From an uncultured Butyricicoccus sp. (GTDB lineage: Bacteria; Bacillota; Clostridia; Oscillospirales; Butyricicoccaceae): 64,000 bases of DNA. Both the position numbers and the translations under genes were made by a program. The stretch spans positions 124,001 to 188,000 of the forward strand of contig CALWBL010000001.1 of the NCBI GenBank assembly GCA_944376065.1. The letters run 5' to 3'. How positions within the stretch are numbered: the stretch's first letter is position 1; each line of letters begins with the position of its first letter. The notes under the pieces were generated by a model. The model was not told the origin of the DNA, did not search any database, and saw nothing but the letters and a program-made list of their open reading frames with translations. This document shows positions 58,883-64,000 of the stretch, in pieces.

Positions 58883-60184
58883 TTATTTTGCGTTTGGCAT
58901 TCCATTATCGGAGTCTGGAATTTCCGATCTGTACATATCTGCACCCAGTCCAACAAACTTTTCGACTAAATTTTCATATCCACGCTCGATATTTGTAACC
59001 TGTTCTACCATGGTTGTACCTTTTGCTGCAAGCCCCGCAATGACCATAGCTGCGCCAGCACGTAAATCATATGCACGAACCGGAGCTGCCTTTAGCTCCT
59101 TAACACCTTCAACAACGGCAACCTTTCCTTCAACATGGATATTAGCACCCATTCGGATAAGGTCTTCTGTGTAACGATAACGATTATCCCATACACCTTC
59201 AGTTATAATGCTTGTTCCATCAGCGATACACAACGCGGTAGTCATTTGAGGCTGCATATCTGTTGGAAAACCTGGATATGGCAATGTTTTAATGTTAGTT
59301 TTTATTAATTTACCTGTGCGACTTACTAAAACAGCGTCATCGTACTCAGTAACCTCCACGCCCATTTCAACAAGTTTATTTGTTATGCACTCAAGATGCT
59401 TTGGAATTACATTTTTAATAAGTGCCTGACCACCACAAGCCGCAACGGCTGCCATAAATGTACCTGCCTCAATCTGGTCTGGAATGATAGAATATGTTCC
59501 ACCATGCAGCCTTTTAACTCCACGAACCTTAATAACATCGGTACCTGCACCCTTTACATCCGCACCCATAGCATTTAAAAAGTTTGCAAGGTCTACTATA
59601 TGTGGTTCTTTAGCTGCATTTTCGATTATTGTCATACCCTCTGCAAGCACAGCTGCAAGCATAATATTTATAGTTGCACCAACAGACACAACATCAAAGT
59701 AGATATGAGCACCTTTCAGACCATTAGGCGCTTCTGCATGGATATATCCACCCTCACGGATAGAAATTTTTGCACCAAGAGCCTCAAATCCCTTTATATG
59801 CTGGTCTATTGGACGCACACCACCAAAATTACAGCCACCTGGCATTGTAACTTCTGCATGGTTATATTTTCCAAGCAATGCGCCAATAAGATAATAAGAT
59901 GCCCTAATTTTGCGCATAAGATCATATGGAATTTTGTCATTTTCTTGAACACATTCCCCCGAGAGTTCAACAGTTGTAGCATTTACTAAGCGTACAGAAA
60001 CGCCAAGTTCACGCAATATTTCAAGCTGTAATGTTACATCAATAATTTTCGGCACATTTTCAATTCTACAAGGACCGTCTACCAATAAAGCAGCTGGAAT
60101 AATAGCAACTGCTGCATTTTTTGCACCACTAATGGTTACCTCTCCGTTAAGGCGTTTGCCGCCATTTATGACATATTTGGTCAA
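58883..60184 (-). CDS. murA: UDP-N-acetylglucosamine 1-carboxyvinyltransferase
   Basis: 433 residues. First step of peptidoglycan precursor synthesis; target of fosfomycin. GGKRLNGEVTISGAKNAAVA at the start, catalytic loop MPGGCNFGGVRPIDQH with the fosfomycin-reactive Cys near residue 117, IPDQIEAGTFMAA and LPYPGFPTDMQPQ. The Cys means fosfomycin sensitivity by target is expected. Located between yycI and yycJ, linking wall synthesis to the Wal system. Its leader has a terminator-like hairpin. Confidence 0.95.
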   Translation of the reverse strand: MTKYVINGGKRLNGEVTISGAKNAAVAIIPAALLVDGPCRIENVPKIIDVTLQLEILRELGVSVRLVNATTVELSGECVQENDKIPYDLMRKIRASYYLIGALLGKYNHAEVTMPGGCNFGGVRPIDQHIKGFEALGAKISIREGGYIHAEAPNGLKGAHIYFDVVSVGATINIMLAAVLAEGMTIIENAAKEPHIVDLANFLNAMGADVKGAGTDVIKVRGVKRLHGGTYSIIPDQIEAGTFMAAVAACGGQALIKNVIPKHLECITNKLVEMGVEVTEYDDAVLVSRTGKLIKTNIKTLPYPGFPTDMQPQMTTALCIADGTSIITEGVWDNRYRYTEDLIRMGANIHVEGKVAVVEGVKELKAAPVRAYDLRAGAAMVIAGLAAKGTTMVEQVTNIERGYENLVEKFVGLGADMYRSEIPDSDNGMPNAK

Positions 60185-60207
60185 TTCAACCGTCTCCTTA
60201 ATATATT

Positions 60208-60242
60208 AAAAAAGCGAATTCAATCTATTATTAGATATTCGC
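60208..60242 (-). terminator. Terminator-like hairpin in the murA leader
   Basis: On the minus strand GCGAAT-ATCTA, four-base loop, TAGAT-TGA-ATTCGC (60242-60214, three-base bulge), followed by TTTTTT (60213-60208). It lies 24 bases upstream of the murA start and just below a possible promoter at 60285-60257. It could end yycI transcripts or act as an attenuator. Confidence 0.6.
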
Positions 60243-60256
60243 ATGGTGTTATCATG

Positions 60257-60285
60257 ATATTATTTTAAGCACTATTTGATTACAA
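60257..60285 (-). promoter_or_regulatory. Putative murA promoter
   Basis: On the minus strand TTGTAA (60285-60280), 17-base spacer, TAATAT (60262-60257). Confidence 0.4.
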
Positions 60286-60396
60286 AAACTTTAGGATAAT
60301 GCTCTAAATATTCTACCACAATCCACCATGTAAAGTAAAGTGTTTTTACGAGCGAAACTCAATTTTCTTATTGCAAAAATTACCTTTTTCCCCATG

Positions 60397-61197
60397 TTAT
60401 AACAGCTCATTTTTGGCTGGGTCCACATAATACACCCCTTTGTCCGTTTCAATTTTCCACACAGGAGAAAGCTGCATCTGATTGCCTGCACCATTTACAA
60501 GCAAAAGTCCTGCCTCAACTGAGTTTATAATATTTGCTTTTTTCTGTTGTGAAAACCAAATTAGACTATCTATTGGATTATATGCCGAATAAAGCTCATC
60601 CCTTGTGGCATATGGCTCAGAAAATGTCCATCGTCCACTGATTGTTATGCTATCATCATTAAATATTATATCCATATTTCTATTGAATACTTCATAACCA
60701 GCAGTACGAAAACTTGCATTAACTTTATAACCATCTATCTCAAGCTCCAAACCTGATGGCGCCATATCACATTTTTCCAAAATTGCCATAGCCTGTTCCT
60801 TAACAGCGCTTTTTTCTGGTTTTTGATAATCTTCTGGTGTAAGATTTGCAGTTATTGCCCCTGTATCGTCCCAACATACCTCACCATTATTATTTTTTAG
60901 ATTCAATCCACTTTCACTGTCAACCTCTGGTGCATCATCTCCCAGAAGCATATATGCAACTTTTAGTTCATCTGTACGGCTTTGGTCTACACAAAGCTGT
61001 GGTATCATAGTTTCGGAGGGTAAAGTCATATCCTGTATAGTAATTCCATTGTATGCTAATACAGTTTGTAGATTTTTAAACATTTCGCGTTCACGGTTTT
61101 GTGAATTAACCCATTTTATACCCAGGATTCCGATTAGAAACACATCTACAAGAAGTAAAATTACCATTAAAATACTTTTAATTCTACCCCATTGCAA
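60397..61197 (-). CDS. yycI: YycI-family regulator of WalK
   Basis: 266 residues. MQWGRIKSILMVILLLVDVF is the conserved cytosolic stub plus single membrane helix (about 8-26) of YycI, followed by an extracytoplasmic beta-rich domain. With YycH it binds and restrains or adjusts the WalK kinase within the membrane. The rest of the sequence diverges strongly, as is usual for this family; identification rests on the N-terminus, size and gene order. Confidence 0.82.
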   Translation of the reverse strand: MQWGRIKSILMVILLLVDVFLIGILGIKWVNSQNREREMFKNLQTVLAYNGITIQDMTLPSETMIPQLCVDQSRTDELKVAYMLLGDDAPEVDSESGLNLKNNNGEVCWDDTGAITANLTPEDYQKPEKSAVKEQAMAILEKCDMAPSGLELEIDGYKVNASFRTAGYEVFNRNMDIIFNDDSITISGRWTFSEPYATRDELYSAYNPIDSLIWFSQQKKANIINSVEAGLLLVNGAGNQMQLSPVWKIETDKGVYYVDPAKNELL

Positions 61198-61217
61198 TAC
61201 TCTCCACTCCTTTCCTA

Positions 61218-62516
61218 TTAAAACTTATAAACACATTGCGCTGTAAAGTTCATTTGCTCATTCTGTGTATAAACAATCATCAGTCTAAAAAGCTCATTAT
61301 TAGAAACTGCTGCTGCTTGTTTGCTTGGTATTAAAGGGGTTTGAGTACCCGTAAATGAAAATAATTTAAGTGAAAATCTGGCCTCTATTAGTTTGTTTTC
61401 ATGTATAACAAGTTGTGCAAATGGTTTATCTGTTTGCACTGGAATGCCTCCAACACATTGTATGAAAGTAAATACACTTGTATTTTGTTCATCATCTTGA
61501 GAAATGGCATATAACATAGCCTCTGATGTATCTCCCATGCTGTTTTGCACATCTCTAACAAGTGAGACGGCTAAATCTGTTTGTACAGTAAGTTCATCTG
61601 CATATTCAGGGTCACTGCTTACATTTATTCCGCCCTCGCTTGCAGATGCGCTAAATACAACTGTTCCATCTTTTGAAACATGTAATGTGCTGTAATCTTC
61701 CACAAACACCATGGTTTGACCTTGATTTTCTTCATATCTGTTTACATATAGGTCATATGAGAACGCAGAAAGAAGATTTGTAAGGCTTGTGCCATTTTGT
61801 GCATAAAGAAAATCTGGCACACTTACTGAAAGCTGTTCTGCCTGTAACATATCCTTATCAAACAAAAGTGTATCTGGACGGATTTTATTATCAAACTCAC
61901 TATTATCTGCTACAAACATACATATGTTTGAAGGTAATTTAGTTATATCAATATCCCACTTTTCTATAGTGATATTTGTTTTTTTCTTTTGGAAACCCGT
62001 CATAGTATGTATGTAAAGTGTTCCTTCCTGGTCGAGCCATAATACATCTGTTGTAATCATTTCATCAGAATCGGTTCCAAGCCAATTAGATAAAAGTGAT
62101 ATTGGAAAACTGCCTTCATAGCTTAAATAAATACCATCTAATTTTAGGCTTTGACTTATTTCATATGTGTCTGCTGATTGAAATTCGCCGTTTTCTTCAA
62201 GAGCTTGTCCCATTGTTTGATATATAGATTCATAAAACACAGCAACAGATGCCTCATGATACTGTACCCCATTCATTACACCATCTTTTTTGATTGCAAT
62301 TTGAGTTGGCATTGCAGCTGGATTATTCCCTGTGCGTATTTCAAACCCACTTACACCATATGTTACCTTTTGGTAAAGAACAGCAAAAATCGAATCTTCT
62401 GGCACGCTTGATGTATCAAGGTACGAAAGCCAAGCCAATCCTGTGAGCGGAATCATAGCTACAAACAAAACTAATAAAATCAAGTTTTTAATTCGATTTC
62501 TTTTTTGCTCATTCAT
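61218..62516 (-). CDS. yycH: YycH-family regulator of WalK
   Basis: 432 residues: short basic start (MNEQKRNRIKNLILLVLFVA), one membrane helix about 11-28, and a long extracytoplasmic domain with PVSFPISLLSNWL-like and SSDPEYADELTVQTDL segments. Conserved motifs of YycH are weak, but size, topology and position between walK and yycI fit. It overlaps walK by eight bases, so the two are coupled. Confidence 0.78.
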   Translation of the reverse strand: MNEQKRNRIKNLILLVLFVAMIPLTGLAWLSYLDTSSVPEDSIFAVLYQKVTYGVSGFEIRTGNNPAAMPTQIAIKKDGVMNGVQYHEASVAVFYESIYQTMGQALEENGEFQSADTYEISQSLKLDGIYLSYEGSFPISLLSNWLGTDSDEMITTDVLWLDQEGTLYIHTMTGFQKKKTNITIEKWDIDITKLPSNICMFVADNSEFDNKIRPDTLLFDKDMLQAEQLSVSVPDFLYAQNGTSLTNLLSAFSYDLYVNRYEENQGQTMVFVEDYSTLHVSKDGTVVFSASASEGGINVSSDPEYADELTVQTDLAVSLVRDVQNSMGDTSEAMLYAISQDDEQNTSVFTFIQCVGGIPVQTDKPFAQLVIHENKLIEARFSLKLFSFTGTQTPLIPSKQAAAVSNNELFRLMIVYTQNEQMNFTAQCVYKF

Positions 62517-64000
62517 TTTTTTTGTCCTCTTGCTCTATTGGCAGCAGTATTGTAACCTCTGTACCTTTATCCGCCTCGCTCTCAAGGAATATTTTTCCTT
62601 TATGTGCCTCAACCATTTCCTTTGCAATAGCAAGACCTAGACCTGTACCGCCTTTTTCTCTGGACCTAGCTTTATCAACTCTATAAAACCTTTCAAATAG
62701 TCGTGGAATGTCGTCTGGCGGAATACCAATTCCATTATCAACAACTCTAATGCGTATAGTATTGCTATCCATCTGGTCAGCAAACAAAAATATTCTTCCT
62801 CCGCTTGGTGTATATTTTATAGAATTTGAAATTATATTAACAACAACTTGTTCCAGTCTTTCTTTATCTCCAGTTATTTCTGGTAGTGGTTTAGGAATAT
62901 ACATTGCAAGGTTGTGTCCATTTTTTTGAGCATCAAGCTCCATAGCCGCATACACACTTTCCAGCATTTTCTGTATTGAAAATTTGGTAAATTTCAAATC
63001 CATTCTGCCATAATCAAGTTTTGAAAGGGTCAGCAAATCCTTAACTATTCGTGTCATGCGGTCAGCCTCGCCCGTTATTACGCCAAGGAAACGTTTTTCA
63101 GTATCTGGCGGCAATTCTCCCGCTGCGTCCATTAGCGTTTCAGTATAGCTTTTTATATTTGTAAGAGGGGTTCTGAGCTCATGAGATACATTTGCTACAA
63201 ATTCACGCCTTGCATCATCTAGTTTTTTCTGCTCGGTTATGTCATGTATTACAGCTATAACTCCGCGTTCGCTTTCTCTAACGCCAAATGAGGCAAGCAG
63301 TACATGTAAAATTTTATCTTTTCTCATTATCTCACAGCTTACGGAACGCTTTTGAGCAGATGATTCTGGAAATTCAAGGTCTGTAAACACATCTTTAAAA
63401 TTCATAGATTCATCGAAATGAATATCAAGCAATCTTTCAGTTGCAGGATTCATATGAATAACCTTACCATCCATAGAAAACGCTGCTACACCATCTGACA
63501 TATGTAAAAATAAAGTATTTAGTTTATCGCGTTCATCTTGAACCTCTCCAATAGTGTTTTGCAGCATTTCTGCCATATAGTTAAATGTTTCGGTAAGATT
63601 GCCTATTTCATCACCTGATTGAATCTTCAATCGGTGACTATAATCACCTTTTGCAACAAGTTGTGCTTGTTTAGTTATATTTTCAATAGGTGTAGTTATT
63701 GCTTTACTAAGTAAAAAACTAAGCAAAACAACAACAAGCAAACCAAACAGCATAGCTTCCATAACAATGCTAAAGAAACGCCATGAAAGCTCTTGTATTT
63801 CCTGTTTATCGTCCTTTATGTAAACAATAAATCTTTCTTCTTCACCTTCAACTGGATATGCAGCATCTATATAGTGGTCTATTACTGCATTTTTAAGTCC
63901 TATCTGCCCTGCCATTGCAGAAAGGAGATTTGGTGTTATAGTTATCTCTGCACTTCCCTTTTCCCTTGAACCACTGAGATAATTGCCATTACTATCTAAA
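62509..64000 (-). CDS. walK: WalK sensor histidine kinase, C-terminal 496 residues
   Basis: Open through the right edge; the N-terminal part (first helix, most of the sensor domain) is outside. Visible order: end of the extracytoplasmic sensor, membrane helix (FFSIVMEAMLFGLLVVVLLS), HAMP, PAS domain (LFLHMSDGVAAFSMDGKVIHMNPATE), HisKA with phospho-His in FVANVSHELRTPLTN, and HATPase_c (NIISNSIKYTPSGG, DNGIGIPPDDIPRLFERFY, GGTGLGLAIAKEMV). With WalR, probably beyond the edge, it controls autolysins and wall growth. YycH/YycI are next to it. Confidence 0.93.
   Translation of the reverse strand, partial: LDSNGNYLSGSREKGSAEITITPNLLSAMAGQIGLKNAVIDHYIDAAYPVEGEEERFIVYIKDDKQEIQELSWRFFSIVMEAMLFGLLVVVLLSFLLSKAITTPIENITKQAQLVAKGDYSHRLKIQSGDEIGNLTETFNYMAEMLQNTIGEVQDERDKLNTLFLHMSDGVAAFSMDGKVIHMNPATERLLDIHFDESMNFKDVFTDLEFPESSAQKRSVSCEIMRKDKILHVLLASFGVRESERGVIAVIHDITEQKKLDDARREFVANVSHELRTPLTNIKSYTETLMDAAGELPPDTEKRFLGVITGEADRMTRIVKDLLTLSKLDYGRMDLKFTKFSIQKMLESVYAAMELDAQKNGHNLAMYIPKPLPEITGDKERLEQVVVNIISNSIKYTPSGGRIFLFADQMDSNTIRIRVVDNGIGIPPDDIPRLFERFYRVDKARSREKGGTGLGLAIAKEMVEAHKGKIFLESEADKGTEVTILLPIEQEDKKNE

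Noticed and set aside
58807-58956. 50-residue N-terminal extension of YycJ
   Set aside because: It overlaps the murA end and a GC hairpin, and the family begins at the MGYFSIASGSSGN segment.

Overview
The window reads as chromosome of a low-GC, endospore-forming, Gram-positive anaerobe of the Clostridia. The call is inference from content: sporulation genes (yunB, the gerW/ytfJ pair, a DacF-type carboxypeptidase), an oxygen-sensitive class III ribonucleotide reductase, 2-hydroxyacyl-CoA-dehydratase-type activases, an IspH-S1 fusion, an S-layer-homology protein and a Wal/Yyc cell-wall kinase operon. The fusion, the B12-dependent methionine cluster and the CD1247-type protein make an Oscillospirales-like lineage likely. 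Many genes start with TTG or GTG behind a strong Shine-Dalgarno. No phage, transposase, CRISPR array or rRNA was seen; there is one tRNA.

Layout. 1-4.3 kb: start of an UlaG-like lactonase (minus), the feoA-feoB iron(II) operon with a small Cys-rich partner, and a convergent phosphofructokinase. 4.5-8.5 kb: HPr with arginine at regulatory position 46, a YtrA-type GntR regulator with its ABC exporter, an XRE/DUF3169 pair behind a cluster of TTGTCA sites, and a CBS protein. 8.6-15.9 kb (minus): homocysteine methyltransferase/MTHFR fusion, MetH lacking its reactivation domain, that domain as its own gene, then an SsuABC-like importer. 16-23.3 kb: PepD dipeptidase, MATE exporter and a two-gene BadF/HgdB-type activase system. 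23.3-25.9 kb: a divergent cassette of an FkbM methyltransferase, a protein with eight tandem LTSY-like tetrapeptides, and a DUF6734-like glycosyltransferase candidate. 26-36.5 kb: site-2 protease, scpA, scpB, ytfI, gerW, dacF, rluB, RpiR regulator, flavoprotein, cmk, plsC, ispH-S1. 36.6-44.1 kb: yunB, YheO-like regulator, a small conserved gene, an SH3/NlpC hydrolase, tRNA-Pro(GGG), a frameshifted SDR remnant, mtaB, an SLH protein, a Cys-rich micro-protein, efp and a zinc-ribbon protein. 44.4-49.1 kb (minus): 1-phosphofructokinase, trmD, rimM, khpA, rpsP, ffh, ylxM. 49.3-53.6 kb: two M16 peptidases, lgt, folD. 53.6-56.7 kb (minus): dut, nrdG, nrdD behind two NrdR boxes. 56.9-64 kb: nitroreductase, then rlmH, yycJ, murA, yycI, yycH and walK (minus; walK runs off the window).

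Most genes are ordinary housekeeping. The part least explained by known biology is the cassette at 24.4-25.9 kb: an intracellular-looking protein ending in a tyrosine/serine/threonine repeat whose codons have diverged synonymously, followed one base later by a sugar-transferase-like gene and faced by an O-methyltransferase whose promoter is covered by an 11-bp inverted repeat. A modified structural or spore-surface protein, or a modified peptide, are the leading guesses. Other points: an internal Shine-Dalgarno that may let S1 be made separately from IspH, the HPr substitution, and the compact NrdR, XRE and TGTAAC operator arrays.
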